Below are positions 1-12,501 of a stretch of 64,000 nt of DNA, piece by piece. The notes beneath the pieces are model-generated. The model saw only the letters and a list, made by a program, of their open reading frames with translations. It did not search any database and was not told the origin of the DNA. Each line of letters begins with the position of its first letter. The first letter of the stretch is position 1. The DNA lies in NCBI GenBank assembly GCA_945859915.1, contig CAMAPF010000272.1, positions 62,001 through 126,000 of the forward strand, written 5' to 3'. This DNA is from Cuscuta epithymum (taxonomy: Eukaryota; Streptophyta; Magnoliopsida; Solanales; Convolvulaceae). The translations under genes were made by a program, and so were the position numbers.

Positions 1-612
1 TTCTTCCGGGAATGAAATTGGAGGTCGGCGATCGCTCTCAGTTGCATGTCCCAAGAAGTCATCTGTGAAGAGTGAGTCGTCTGAGTGATCAAAATCATCG
101 GAAGCATCTGAGTAAGCCTGTATTAATGGCATATGGGTTTGTTTCCCGGAAGAGAAGACATTCTTTTTTTCAATATCTGCCGTCTGGATTTGATAATTAA
201 AAATTAGTTTGGAAATGGATATGGGGTCTTCAGTTTCTAATACAGTCCCATGTAGAAGAGATATTGAATCGTCCTGCACTGAATTTGAGAGCCCTACAAA
301 ATTAGAAAAAATATTAAGAAATTTAAATAGGCTCGAATTTTGGGATCCCGTGGGTATCTGAATGAAGCTCCCCTTGTATTTCGCCACTTTTATATAGTAG
401 CCGGCTCTGTTAAATTCCACGGTTATTGTGATATCTCCAACTCTCCTTTGTTTCGCAAAATTTTCTGGAGCACTATTTGTGAGCTGGGAAATGAATCTGA
501 TGATCAGTGGGACAAGATCAACTTTGAGGTGTATTTTATGTAGAAGAGATTTTTTGATTTGAATGGGAGATTTTCCTAAATGGGAGATTTGAATTTTAAG
601 TTTAACATTCAT
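1..612 (-). CDS. Open frame running off the left edge; unknown protein
   Basis: An uninterrupted minus-strand frame of 204 codons runs from an ATG at 610-612 to position 1, where it is still open. Codon use looks genuine. The N-terminal half is basic and mixed hydrophobic (residues 1-100). The C-terminal half is acidic and serine-rich, with runs such as SDASDDFDHSDD near residue 170, which suggests a disordered tail. The first 16 or so codons overlap a copy of the adjacent Mutator-like terminal repeat (566-587), so the true exon may begin further left, around 545. Several AG dinucleotides around 480-500 could be splice acceptors. I do not recognise the family. It could be a host-gene exon or sequence captured by a transposon. 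Confidence 0.5.
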   Translation of the reverse strand, partial: MNVKLKIQISHLGKSPIQIKKSLLHKIHLKVDLVPLIIRFISQLTNSAPENFAKQRRVGDITITVEFNRAGYYIKVAKYKGSFIQIPTGSQNSSLFKFLNIFSNFVGLSNSVQDDSISLLHGTVLETEDPISISKLIFNYQIQTADIEKKNVFSSGKQTHMPLIQAYSDASDDFDHSDDSLFTDDFLGHATESDRRPPISFPEE

Positions 613-648
613 GTGCAAGGTCTGTGTAAATTCTTAACATAATTAAAT

Positions 649-1421
649 GGGAGATTTTCCTAAATGGGACTAAATTGTAGCGAAATTGTAAAAATATGAA
701 TTTCAAGTTTAAATTCCCAATATAGGACTAATTCTTCCTATTCTACCCTTTCCCTTCTCATTCTTATAAAGACTTTTAAAAATAATAACAAAACATAAAA
801 AAATTAAAAAAAAAATAAAAACGTAAAAAATAAATAAAAAATAGACAGGCCTCAATAATCACCACCTCACACACCTTCCAGCGCCGCCACCTTTAGTCTC
901 CGAAAAAGATTGCCTATTTGGGAAAAAAGTCATTCTGAGGGCAATTTTCAAAAGAAAGCTAAATATTTTCAAAGACCTATAATGTCATATTCATGGCATT
1001 TTCATAGGAATGTGGCATGTTTTTATACAAGATGACATTTTCTCCGGTGAACAGAGCTGGTGTTGCTGGGAGGCGGAAGACACAGTGGCAGTGGCCTTCA
1101 TATTTTTAATTTTTAGGTATTGTATTTTATTTTTAGACTTTTTTAAAGTTATTTAAATATTTATATTTATTTTTTATTTTTTTTTATTTTTTTTTTCCTG
1201 TTTTTACTATTAATTTATAAATATTTTATTATTTTTTATATTTTCATTAAAAATAAAACTATGATTTTCTTATTAATAAAAAAAATCTATTAGATGTTAT
1301 AAAAAGGGGTAGAATGGGATTAAGGGACATATATTAGTCCTATTTTTGGAATAAGAGGATTAAATTGTAGTCCTATTGTTGAGTTTTGGGCTAATTTTAG
1401 TCCTGTTTAGGGCTAATACCC
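649..1421. mobile_element. Mutator-like non-autonomous element (773 bp)
   Basis: The ends are imperfect inverted repeats: the left starts GGGAGATTTTCC and the right, reverse-complemented, starts GGGTATTAGCCC. Both continue into a shared CTAAA..GGACTA block. The 10-bp direct repeat ATAATTAAAT flanks the element at 639-648 and 1422-1431, a Mutator-type target duplication. The interior is AT-rich with a short GC-rich stretch (about 845-910 and 1040-1100) that could be captured sequence. No transposase frame is visible. The 566-587 segment duplicates the left terminus, so the end is repeated just outside the element. Confidence 0.6.
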
Positions 1422-1431
1422 ATAATTAAAT

Positions 1432-1928
1432 AGCATCACATACATTTAATTACCTCTTCTCACATAACAAGTCCAAATTATATTTATATTTATGGGACGA
1501 TATGAAAACTATTGCAAAATTACATCCACTAAAATACTGATATTTATGAAGTTCGTCGATATTGAACTCTGCGGAATCTTAGAAAGATAATCAGCTGGAA
1601 ATATGTAGAAAGTTAACAATTTCAAAAACACAGAAAGATATTAGAAAGAATGGAATAGATGTCCCCCCATCTTGGTTATTTTTATATGTTTCTTATTTTT
1701 GTTGTGCTTAAGAGGTATTGGCCTAGCCTCCCTCTTTCTGTATCTCCTTCCTCAATTTAATAAAATCCTGGTAAATGACCCCCGATATTTACCCCACTGA
1801 TTTTGGTAGTTGACCTTCTGGGGTAAAAAAAAAAGAATGACATAGATGTCACTCCCCAACTTTCATTAATTATTGGACAACAATATGGCCCCTTCACAAA
1901 ATTGACACAAAAGTTACAGACCCGCTTC
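1432..1928. other. No gene seen
   Basis: AT-rich sequence without a convincing reading frame or bounded repeat. The segment 1755-1830 contains polypurine and polypyrimidine runs that resemble a transposon edge, but no partner end was found. Confidence 0.5.
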
Positions 1929-3110
1929 TCATGATCGCTTCCATCCAAACAGCTCCCACTCTGCGAGCTTCTCTATTCCGTCTAAACAGCTCCCTCTCTG
2001 CGAGCTTCTTCCGTCGATCTCTCTTCCCAAGCCCAGAGCGACATCTCGCTTAGCCATCGATCTTCCTTTAGCACAGGGTCCGAATGCTTCTCTCTTTTCA
2101 CGGTCATGGCGCCATCTTCTTCGACACTCCAAGCCACCAGTCCTCCTCTCTGCTGTATCTCGTCGGAAGTCCGGAGGCTTCTTTTTTTGCACGGCCATGG
2201 CACCATCTTCTTCGACAGTCCAAGCCACCGGGCCTCCTCTCTGCTGCATCTCGTCAGAAGTTCGTCGATTTCCAGATCCGAGATTCAGGTCAATTTCCAG
2301 ATCTGGGCTCCACAGGGGAGAGGATGGAAGGTAGGGCGAGGTTTGAATGTCTCTGGTGCGGCATTGTTGGTGGGGCTATGGTGCGGCTTGTTGGGGTGGG
2401 CTTGTGGTGCCGTGTTGTTGGGTGGGGCTAGGATGCGTCGTTGCTGGGCAGGGCTGTGGGGGTGTTGTGGGCTGGGGAGATGAGATGGGCTAAGAGATGA
2501 GACATGCTAGGGAGATGGGGTGGGGGAGCTGGTGGTCGGGATGGGAAATGTGGAGGTGGCTGGGGGGATAGATGGGCCTGGGGAAGTGACTGGGGGATGG
2601 GGAGTCAAGCCAGGATGAGGCGGTGGTCGGAGACACTTGTTCGTGGTGATGGTCATCGTGATGGTCCGCGGTGATTGTCATCGACGGTGCTAGGGCGAGG
2701 TAGGCTAGGGACGGGGCTAAGGGGCTATGAGGGCTAATGGGGCCGGGGACACTAGAGACGGGTAGTCATCGTGGCCTGTGGGCGCCAATCACTGTGGCCA
2801 GTGGGTAATGGGCGGGGTAGTCATTGCATGCGGCAGTGGGCGGTGACCGGTGGGATGGGTGCGACAATCACTGGTTTGTGGGGTGGTGGCAGTCACTAGT
2901 CGAGGGATGCACTGTGGCCGGTGGTTAGGTAGTCGGTGTGGCCGTGGGCGAGCAGTCACTGTGACCGAACTCAATGTGGCCGGTGGACGGTCAATCGCTG
3001 TGGCGGAAGTCAATGTGGCTAGTGGCCGTGGGTGGGCAGTCACTCTGATGGGTACGTGAGCGGTCACTTTGTCCGGAGTCATTGTGGTCGGAGTCACTTT
3101 TAATAGAATT
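1929..3110. repeat. GC-rich island with short tandem duplications and a degenerate G/T-rich minisatellite
   Basis: This 1.2-kb block is far richer in G and C than its surroundings. Two local tandem duplications are readable: an approximately 37-bp unit (CAGCTCC...TCTGCGAGCTTCT) around 1947-2010, and an approximately 92-bp unit starting CGGTCATGGCGCC near 2100 and CGGCCATGGCACC near 2191. From about 2450 to 3090 the plus strand is purine- and T-rich, with irregular reiterations of GTGG, GGTGGC, AGTCACTGTGGCC and similar words. Several overlapping open frames of 60-125 codons occur, but they look like by-products of base composition. No protein family is recognised. Confidence 0.5.
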
Positions 3111-4329
3111 AATAGAACAAGGATATTTATGTATTTTACATTTAAACTATTTTCCTATAAATATATTTGTCAGAGCTCCTTATAGTTCCAATATTCTCAC
3201 GTGATATTAAAAACACACAATAAACCCTAAAAAAATTCGGCCTACTCTTTCCGCCGCAATGACTACTACAGGCTTCACCACCCCCGCTTCTTCTTCTCCG
3301 GTGGTTCCTTCCACCATGGCTGGCATCTCTCAACCTTTGCGCAATTGCGGATGTCACGATGACAAAAGGCCAAGATAATAATACGTATTTTATAGCACGC
3401 TAGAAATGCCATGTTTGATTGTCAAGCGCACATTTTTTATTATTAATGCCAATAATTTCACGGGTTTTTTATAAGAATATTACTTAAATAAAATTTATTT
3501 ACATAAATATGACTATTCATTACTACAACGTAGTGTTGTGGCAACTTAAGTTCAAAACTTGAACATGAATTACTATGATTTCATTACTACTCCAGTAACT
3601 AGTCATATTTGTAATTATTTCTAATTACATACGGTCATTTTGTAGTTTTGTGTTCTACAAGTGAGTTTATTTTCTCTGCGTTTCTGCGGTCATATTTGTA
3701 ATGTACACGCAAGTTTGTATGCTAAGTTTATGAGGCTGATGAATTAATAATGTAGTCTTCCTTTTTTTGAGAAGAGAGCATTATTTAAATAAGACTAAAA
3801 TAAAGACAAAGTTAACAAATAAAACGATCATTTACTCTTAAAACATGATTGTTCCACTTATATTTTGGAAAATTTTAATCAATTTAATTTTGTAATAGGA
3901 CTGAAAAAATCATACTATCCTCCGTCTCTTTTTAATGGCAACATATTGAATTTTATACTATTCATATGTTCTACTTTAACTACATTTTGTGTTATTATTT
4001 TATGAAAATTATTATTTTAAAAAAATATTGTTCAATTCATCTCATTACAAATTCTCAAAATCTAATTTTTAAATAATTTTTACTAATAGAGATTAAGATA
4101 TAATTACAGTTAAAGACGTGCGTTGACAAGTGTAAAATGTTGACCGTTGCAACTAAAAAAGAACGTAAAAAGAACGTAGAAAGGAATTAAAACATATACT
4201 TGATCCTATTCAAGAATTGTGTGTGTTTTTCAGAATATGGTTTATACTTTATCTCCTTGTTTCCTTGTACAATGCCACTGCACGTAGCGCGGCTTGCATT
4301 CGTGTCATTGCGACTTCTTTTTTTTCTTA
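3111..4329. other. No gene seen; possible decayed Stowaway-like MITE
   Basis: AT-rich intergenic sequence. A weak inverted pair, CCTCCGTCTCTTTTTAATGG near 3917 and a partner around 4135-4180 containing GTTGCAACTAAAAAAGAACG, resembles a degraded Stowaway element. No coding sequence is supported. Confidence 0.35.
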
Positions 4330-5300
4330 CTAGATTTTCACCCGTGCTTCGCACGGGATGCACTAAGTAAGCAAAAAAAATTGCGAATTTACAGAATTGT
4401 TGTGATAAAGATAGAAAAATGAATATACCATTTTTAACAAAAGTTAATGCAGATAAAAATTACAAATTACAGAGTATTGTGCACTTCTCAGTAAACTACA
4501 TTTAAAGTCTTTTTATTCGATTTCCCGTCATCATCACATATAATAAACTTCAATCCAGATGAAGACGTTACTTTTTAGACCGTGACGTAAAGTTGTCTGT
4601 GAGTGAAAACTGGATGATGTAAGAAAACATCAACCCTTTCCAAAGATTATCCCTGACATTTGTTGATGTTCCATCGTGTAATTAAGTATCAAAGGGAACT
4701 TTCTACGCTCAAATGTGAATACAACTTTAGGTCAGATGGAGTCAAGCTAAGTTTCGGACTAAGAAACTTTTGTCCTGCAGTTGTTCCTGACATCATCTGA
4801 GCCTCAAGAATATGTGTTCCGAGTGTAATGATGATAATGTGAGTGCCATTACACAACCTCAACGAATGATCGATATTCCTTATTAGCATCAAAGGTGAAC
4901 CCACTTTAAGCTTCAATTCATGGTTTGGCACACCAAATCATTTAATGGTATTGAAGAATTATGGAGTGAATCTCTTGAAGGAGTGCACTGTCTGAGTCAG
5001 AGGAAGATGTTGAATTCGAGCTTAAGTATGTCTCTAATTCACCTAGAGTCAGTCTCAACATGTAATCGTTGATTTTGTCGTGTTCATCAATGGTTGGCGC
5101 AAGAATTTCCCTAGAATCAAATAAGAAACGTCATTACAATGCATTTCAAAATCGGGACAGGTGATCTTAACAATAATTTCAAAAGGGTCATAGATCATAG
5201 AAGCAATAAATTCTTCAGGGATGTCAACCATTGATTTTTCTTCATCACCGTCCCCAAGGACCCATCTCTAATCTTCAAAGTCCACTCGACAAAATTTTGA
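4330..5300 (-). mobile_element. Helitron 3' end with helicase remains
   Basis: On the minus strand the sequence ends with a 17-nt hairpin (CCCGTGCGAAGCACGGG, 4341-4357), then about seven nucleotides, then CTAG (4330-4333) followed by T. This is the canonical Helitron 3' architecture. The adjacent sequence encodes decayed Helitron helicase (4488-5050, minus), in the orientation expected for a helicase upstream of that end. The 5' TC end was not located, so the right limit is approximate. Confidence 0.65.
4488..5050 (-). pseudogene. Helitron Rep/helicase C-terminal fragment, degenerate
   Basis: The conceptual translation matches the C-terminal portion of plant Helitron helicases. From N to C it shows TYLSSNS-type sequence, then PNHELKLKVGSPLMLIRNID, CNGTHIIIITLG, LTPSDLKL, a degraded NKSQGQSL-like motif (INKCQG, then a stop), PVFTHRQLYVTV, and a terminal GLKFIICDDDG...NVVY before TGA at 4488-4490. 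At least three in-frame stops and one frame change interrupt it. The longest intact stretch is 80 codons (4689-4931). The Rep domain and helicase motifs I-III are absent. Confidence 0.75.
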
Positions 5301-8300
5301 ATTTGGAATGCTTAAGATGTCCCTCCCACGTGCATCTTACACTACAATCTAGAGTTTGACTCAAAAACTGAAAGAACATTAGATAGTGATTTCTAAACAA
5401 AAAGAAAATTATAAGTAAAAAACAGAAAGTAAAAAAAAAGCACCTTCTAAACTACTTCTACCATCTCACAAGACAATCTAGAGTTTGACTCAAAAACTGT
5501 TTTTTCTTATTCATATTATCAACTGTAAATACATTAATCACAACTCTGTATGACCACATCCTAAGTTTGTGAGTACTTAGTAGTCGCCGAAAAAAACTGT
5601 ATATGGCTATATACTCGCATGAAATTTTGGTTTTTTTTACTAATATTGGCATTTGTCACCCAATCTACCCTTTTGAATGGTTTTTTATATAATATCCTCT
5701 TTAGCCTACTCATTTATCTGGATATAAACCATAGAAAAAGAGTGGTACAAATTATAATCAATTTTAATTTCTTTACAAAAAGGAAACATGACTATCATTT
5801 TGGGACAGTCCAAATAGGAAATACGGGATCATCAATTTGCGAAAGAGGTAGTACCTTTTTGAGCACCCAACACCCCATGCATTTCCTAATCATTCATGGA
5901 ACCCCTATTCCCTTAGATTATGTTTATACTTTTCTTGAAATTTTATTAATCAAGTACTTGAAAGATAAATTTATTATCAATAAGCTAAGTGATCTGAAAG
6001 AAAATTGTGCATATATAGGCCCAATGATTAAAAACTATCGATCAAAGATCTAAAATATCATAGACTTTGATTTGTTTATTCGTTCCATTGCTAATCTTTG
6101 ATGTTTTTTTCACAAAAATTTAATAAGATTTAATAATGTTAAAAAAATAAAATAAAAAAAAGATTAAAATTCATGGAACTTTAGATCTGTGGTTAATAGT
6201 TTTAATCATTTAGGCCTTATACTGATTAATTCTATCTTTCAGGACCCTTAATGATTGTGAACCCATCTTTCGAATCTTGGATTGAAAAAGTTCATTTCTC
6301 TTTTTAGTCTATGTCAAATTATCTTTCATTCTCGATTTAGAAAATTAAAATTTAAGTTCACTTCAATATCACTTATTAATTTTGGGATGAAAGGAGTGAT
6401 TGATTCTATTAGATGATATATCAACATTCATGTAGGCATATACGGGAGTATTACCATTGATTCTACTTCATAAAAGTGATTTTTAAAATTGATTTTTGAG
6501 AAACTGCTTAATAGTAAAAGTTGATAGTGTTTGAGAAAAAATGATTTTGAAAAAAGTAAAAATTGATAATAAAAAATACTTTTTGTGTAATAGAAAAAGT
6601 AAAAAGTAGATTAAAGCAGCATTTCACCTGCCTTTTGGATTTAGCATTAAAGTGCTTAATTTAGATAGAAGTTGGCATTTGAAATCACCAATTTCAACTT
6701 TTTCTAAGGGTCAAAAAACACTTTTTATATCTTTAGCATACACTCTTTAAGTCTAGTAGAATCTAATCTGATTTGATTTATTTCAATTTGTTTTAATTTT
6801 ATCTATTAAATGTGATCCAACTAAAGACATCTTAAGTGCATTAATGTTTAACGTAAGACACCACATTTCAGCTTTGATACCGAGTATTATTTAAGCACAA
6901 GAATCAAATTTACATGAACTATTTGTAGTGAAAACGGATGCACTCACATATGAGCAATCTCAATTTCTAAATAGAAGTGATTCATACTTTTTACCTTCAT
7001 AAAAATACCTTAATCACTTCTAATATTCAAAACCACGTTTTAGTTCATGTATAGAAGATTAGAAGATGCTTTTGAAGAAATTAGTAACTAATATTTAAAC
7101 GTTATGGATGAATAGAAGGGAAACAATATCACTTCTAAATAGAACGGATTCTTATTGATTGTTGCCAATAAATATGAACACGGATTTTGAATTGGAAGTA
7201 AAAAAGAATGATTATGGCATATGATCTCCATTAGCTCTTTGCTTGCAGGTTCTTTAGTTACTTTCATATGCTAATATAGGTCATGCGAATGGAGAATGTC
7301 AAGGGTAAGGGGCAAGGATTATAACGTTGTAGTGATTCAACTTGAATTTTGAACGGGAGGTAGAAAATTGATTTGCAAAAAGTCTCATTATGCGTGCAAA
7401 CTTCATATAGTATCACATTGTGATACTTTTCATTCACAAGACAAAATGGCCATGGTGCATGTGATGTTAATCTAATAGGAAAGTGTCATGGTCGATTCAG
7501 TTTTTTCCCTTCCCAGGTAGTAGGTTCAGATAAAATTCTCATTTGTATGTATCTCATTGGTTAAGAAAATACATTTTATTTTTTCCTCAATTATAAGTTT
7601 CTAATTTATGGTAGTGTTTGCTGACCTGGTGTGTCGTATTCTAATATGCATGGAGGAATTGAGTGATGAATATTGAACAATTACATCTGAGTTTAGAGCT
7701 GAAAGGGCAGCGAGAGTTTATGTCACAAGTGATATATTTCATGTTAATCAATCAAGAACAACATCACTTCTAAATAGAAAGGATGCATGAATGAATAAAC
7801 TTATCTTTTCATTTCAAGATGTTTTAGCTTAGAATGTAAACTGGAGAAGCTTTATAAGGCTTAGACTTTAGGTTTATATTTTTTCCAGGTGTCAGTACTT
7901 TATTGCCTTAAAAGTACTAATGCAAGCTAGAGAGAAACCATCGATCCCAATAACTCTGAGGTGACATAAAACATTTTCCATGTCCCTTTGATTCTTTTAG
8001 GCATAAGTTCTTTGTGTTACTGTAACCAATGAACTGTGAGAGTCTCTAGATCCAATCTATTGCATCAAGAACAATAAACTTAATGAAGTGGTATACTGTT
8101 TTACGTAATCATGTAATTCCATTAGGAAAAAATCACTTATTCAGCTTAGTGCAATTGGAAGAACACCTTAAAAATAAACAACTACCAGAAGGTAAAGAAG
8201 AATATGTAGGACTTGATGTATGTGGATACTTTAAAGAGATTGTATAATGTAAGACGGGTCAAATCTCAAAACTTAAGAAGTTGAAAGTAGTGTTTTTCAA

Positions 8301-10205
8301 AAAATAAGTTTTGAAAAATTATTAAATTCAACTTTTGAAGTAAAGATACTGCATTTTGGGTTAGGAGTGCTGCAAATTTAAACATCCAAATAAGTCTACA
8401 CAAGATAGAAGTTAATTAAAAAAAGAATGACTCTTATGAAACTGAATCAAATTAAAAGGCTTTTTTAATAGAAGAATACTCCTATGAAGCTGGTCATTTT
8501 GTCCATCTACACAAGAGTGGATAAAACTTGTCTATTTAAGTGCGGGTATACATGATCGTATACAAATGCTCAACGCTCCAAATTAATTTCTTGTAGAGTT
8601 GTAGTAGGTTGATATAAAAAGCATTGAAAAAATAAGATCATTGGAGGAACATCAAATTTTGTCGTCTGTTATGAGCTCCACATGGCTGACTCTGTTAAGT
8701 TTCTCGCAAGATTGAACTACAATGTCCATAATAACCACAAATCAGAAACATCAATGTCCAGGATTAATTAAGTGAAAAATACTCGCATCAAATTAACTTA
8801 AATAAAGAGCACTCACTTTGTGAGATGAAGGCTCGTGGACCTTCCAAACTTACTTTATGAGATCATCTCACACCGGCCTGCAATTGCTATTCTTAAATAT
8901 TTCATTTATAAATAACATATACCACGTATCAATTTGCAAGCAGAAGAAGTAATTTTTTGTAATCTTTTAATCTTTCAAATAAATATTAAAGCAAAAGGTG
9001 GAACCTCAACTTCTGAAGTAAAGATGCTGCATTTTGGGTTTAGAGTCTTTCAAACAAACATTAAAACAAAAGGTGGCACCTCAAGTGTACTTCTAGGATA
9101 ATGTGTAGAACCATTATGATATGATATAGAGAAATTATGTGCTTTGAATTTGACACTTAATGAAAGGACTGTAATGGCTGAAGTACCTAGAGAAATTATG
9201 TGCTTTGAAAAACAGTTGGTTGTTGATATGCAAAAAGATAGTTGCAGGCAGAATGGCAACAAAGCATTTGAATGGTAATACAAAAGAGGCATCATCTCAG
9301 AATTGTAAATCTATTACTCCCTAAAAGAATCACATTTGACAAAACAGCTAAACTGCTTTGCTTTGTTATTTGCACGCTTATAACATTCTTCTAAACGTTG
9401 TACTTAGATGATGAGTTTTCATTCCCCAAAACCAAATAAAGGAGTTGGTTTAAGATTTATAAAACTTTTTATTTATCACACCAGGCAGGTCACACTTTTT
9501 ATATAGAGAAAAGGACCATATTAAGTAACAAAATGAAATGCAAGAAGAGAAATTGTATTAAGTCACTTTTTTATATGCAACGACCACTTTTCTATTTCAT
9601 TGAGACAATAGCAAGAAGCAATGTAGAAGAGAGCAAGGAACATGAACTCCTCTTATAGTACCTAAGCAATAACTCAGCAAGAAAGTTAACATAAAACACC
9701 TTTAAGAAGTTAATGGTTGAGACAATTAGAATCTTTGGATAGAAAATCAAAATTTGGATCTGCTAAATTTAAAGAACTAAGATTAAAAAGTTCAAAGAAA
9801 ACTAAAACAGGAATCAAAACCTGAATTATAAATTTGGAATGGAGAGAAGCTGCTTCAGTCCTTTTTTAAGCTCAGATGGGCTCCGATGAGAGAAGAAGAG
9901 TTGTTGATGAGCGAAGATGGTGAAGACCTTCAGGCGATGATGGAATCGAACAATCCCTGTGTGTCCATAGAAAAAAATGTAAAAATTAGTTCCTCCCAAG
10001 TCAGCCACCAAAGGCACATAAATTCAAATCTAAGTCCCATAATACATTCTTAATCCTTCTAACTAAAGTATTATTCATTATCACAAATTTGAATAATCAA
10101 GGATATTGAACTTACATTAAAGGATATGGGTTCATGTTCCTCTTTATTAAGGCAGTGCTTTAAAAACAATAGATTATATATATAACAGAATAATAAAAAG
10201 GTATA
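5301..10205. other. Long AT-rich stretch without a supported gene
   Basis: No protein-coding gene is convincing. Local duplications are present: a related segment around 8327-8371 and 9006-9058 (AAGTAAAGATRCTGCATTTT), and GAGAAATTATGTGCTTTGAA at about 9130 and 9190. A phrase like CTTCTAAATAGAA recurs near 6917, 7133 and 7767, suggesting old dispersed repeat copies. A 62-codon frame at 9826-10017 (minus) shows no recognisable domain. Confidence 0.4.
5619..6053 (+). CDS. Hypothetical 144-codon frame
   Basis: An ATG-to-stop frame of 144 codons with a hydrophobic N-terminus (residues about 3-33, rich in F, L, I), which could be a signal anchor. The rest is basic with no recognisable motif. It is not flanked by obvious splice sites or promoter elements. 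The surrounding AT bias readily generates such frames, so it may be chance. It lies to the right of the Helitron helicase remains but is on the opposite strand. Confidence 0.2.
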   Translation: MKFWFFLLILAFVTQSTLLNGFLYNILFSLLIYLDINHRKRVVQIIINFNFFTKRKHDYHFGTVQIGNTGSSICERGSTFLSTQHPMHFLIIHGTPIPLDYVYTFLEILLIKYLKDKFIINKLSDLKENCAYIGPMIKNYRSKI

Positions 10206-10636
10206 TGTTGGGATATATTATCCCGGCCTATTACTGTTCAGGAGCCCAAGACTTTACGTAGTACGGAGCCCAATCAGTAAGGCCCATTTTAGCCTATCAG
10301 GCCTGTTTCGGCCTTTGGGCCCATGTTGGCCCATTCGGCCCGTTAGGGTGGAGAGCCCCCTTTCCCCCTATTCCCTATAAATAGGAGGTTTCCCTCCATG
10401 TAAAAGGACCCCTTTTCCTTCTTCCCCATGCTTCTTCTTCTCCCTAGAATAACTTACAAGACTCCATTAATGGAAGCTCAAAATGTACTATGTAATGGTG
10501 AGGAGAGTCCTAATGAGAATGAGAGGGCTTGGACATTAGCCTAAAAAGTCCCGTGGTTTTCTCCCTTTCGGGTTTCCACGTAAAAACTGAGTGTTCATAC
10601 ATATATTTACTATATCGTGTTGGATTAAACTCAACG
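10206..10636 (+). mobile_element. Solo LTR, copia type (431 bp)
   Basis: The sequence begins TGTTGGGATA and ends GGATTAAACTCAACG, with GTATA duplicated on both sides (10201-10205 and 10637-10641). The terminal CA appears mutated to CG. Inside is a plausible core promoter, CCTATAAATAGG near 10373, which sets the plus orientation. No primer-binding site or internal domain follows, so recombination between two LTRs has probably removed the element body. Confidence 0.7.
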
Positions 10637-10641
10637 GTATA

Positions 10642-12253
10642 AATAAAAAAATGCATCAAATAACACTGTAGAAGTAAAAGATGATCGGGAAGTAATAACT
10701 AAAGTAAGCTAGCTATGGCTGCGATGAAGAGAAAGTGAAAAAACTGGAATCAAAATCTGAATGAAGAGCTGAAATAAATAAATTCGGACTAAAATGATGA
10801 ATTTACCTACTCAGTCTCTCCTGGTGGTTCCCATGGATTGGAGCTCCAAGAAACAAATTAAGACATCTAGGAAAGGAAAAATAAATGATAATTGTGACAA
10901 ATAGAAAAGGCAGAATAATGTAAAAATGAACAAAGATTGGTGCATGGACCTTCATGGCACCTTCTGGCATGCACAGAATAATCTACACGAATCAAAATGT
11001 GTGGCGAAAGATTAGCATAATGAAATGAAGAGGAACCAAAACCCTTTTGGGAACAAAAATCAACAGAGTTTGTGTTCTCAATGGGAAATTAATATACCAA
11101 ACAACCAAAAAATGGTCTCTGCTTTATATATGTTCGACGGAAATCGAATTGTAATAAGGAAAAGGGAGGGAATGGACAGACCTGCTATGATTGTAATTGT
11201 GCGCATGGCCGAACTCATAGGGAGAGAGAACTGAGAAAATGAATGTGAGCCAATTCCGAACTGAAATTTTTCGATGAAAGATGTAAATGGTGAAAGTTCT
11301 GATCGAGTGAAGAAACGGGCAATTGGGTGAGCTCGGAAAGAATATCAGAGACGTGGATAGAGATCCTGCGGATGAAATTGCACGTACACTTGAGCGGGAA
11401 ATGATGAATCTTAAAGTATTGCAATTATGTGGGATGATTTCATTTCATATAGGCCTAATCATATGTTGGAAGGAACCATGTATAATCATGTTTTGAAAAT
11501 CGTCATGAGTTTTACTCCTCTACAAATTTGTTTTCATTTTAGAACATTGTTTAACTCTTGATCCTATATTGATGAGTAATTTCTATAATTAGAAAATGGG
11601 TCTGGATTAAGCTTTTTAATTGGACCAAAATATGGAGTACTCACGTCCGAACATCTAATCTAATTAATATTTATTGCCATTTAGCTAATTAAATACTTTA
11701 CAACTTTCTAGATTTGGCAAATTCATCAAGTCAAATCCTACGCCATTCAGCGACCACCAGAGAAAACTCACATCAGTAATATACTCGTCATTATATTAAT
11801 TATAATTAGATAAAAACTATCATCACCATATTATCAAATTAAATTCGTTAGAATTTGTTTAGCATTAAATTGGGCGAACAAACTTAATCATCATAAATTT
11901 ATGATAAGAACGAGTGCTTGAGTGATTTAAAATTTTAATTTGTGCAAAATTTTAATGTTATTTAGTAGCTATATATTGCTTTTACTCTTGTCATCTAAGA
12001 ATTCCATATAGGAGACGAATGAACATGTTTAAATCACTCTAGTCTCACGAATTCAAGGGAGAAGAAGCTAAGGTACCTGAAGATGTCCCGAAGATCATCA
12101 AGGTGTTTCTGCCCGGATCCAACGAGATCACACAAGGTGTTCGAGGAACGAGCCAAGCTTTCATCATATTTTAGTTTTAGAGAGCTAGCTAGAAACCCCT
12201 TGATAGACAATCAATTAAGAACAAATGAAATTATTTTTTGATGCACGATGTCC
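10642..12253. other. No confident gene; scattered exon-like pieces
   Basis: Short open stretches occur on both strands (for example 11025-11234 plus and 11215-11424 minus), without recognisable domains. The segment 12048-12180 has an exon-like open minus-strand frame containing SNTLCDLVGSGQKHLDDL, followed by a good GT donor context (TTCAG/GTACC). It cannot be linked to other exons here. Confidence 0.35.
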
Positions 12254-12263
12254 GAAAATACAA

Positions 12264-12491
12264 GAGAGAATTCCCTAAATAGGAGTAAAAATGTTTTAAA
12301 ATTCCAAAATAGGAGCATCATGTTTTTATTCCCAGAATAGGAGTAAATTTCTGCCAAGTTTGGCATTACAAGGCTTTAAAATGACATTTTTTTTTCAAAC
12401 TTGAAAGATTACTTCTATTCAGGAAATAAAAAACATGATACTCCTATTTTGGAATTTCAAAACATTTTTACTCCTATTTCGAGCAATTTCT
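12264..12491. mobile_element. Foldback Mutator-like MITE (228 bp)
   Basis: Two long inverted arms carry AATAGGAGTAAAAATGTTTT and AAAATAGGAG on the left, and the complementary TTACTCCTATTTC on the right. The flanking direct repeat GAAAATACAA (12254-12263 and 12492-12501) is 10 bp, as expected for Mutator-like elements. The GGACTA/GGAGTA terminal words resemble those at 649-1421 and 27198-27412. Confidence 0.65.
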
Positions 12492-12501
12492 GAAAATACA
12501 A

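Noticed and set aside
2084..2483. Overlapping 115- and 125-codon plus-strand frames and a 106-codon minus frame.
   Set aside because: They lie in the tandemly duplicated GC-rich island, overlap in several frames and show no domain; they look like composition artefacts.
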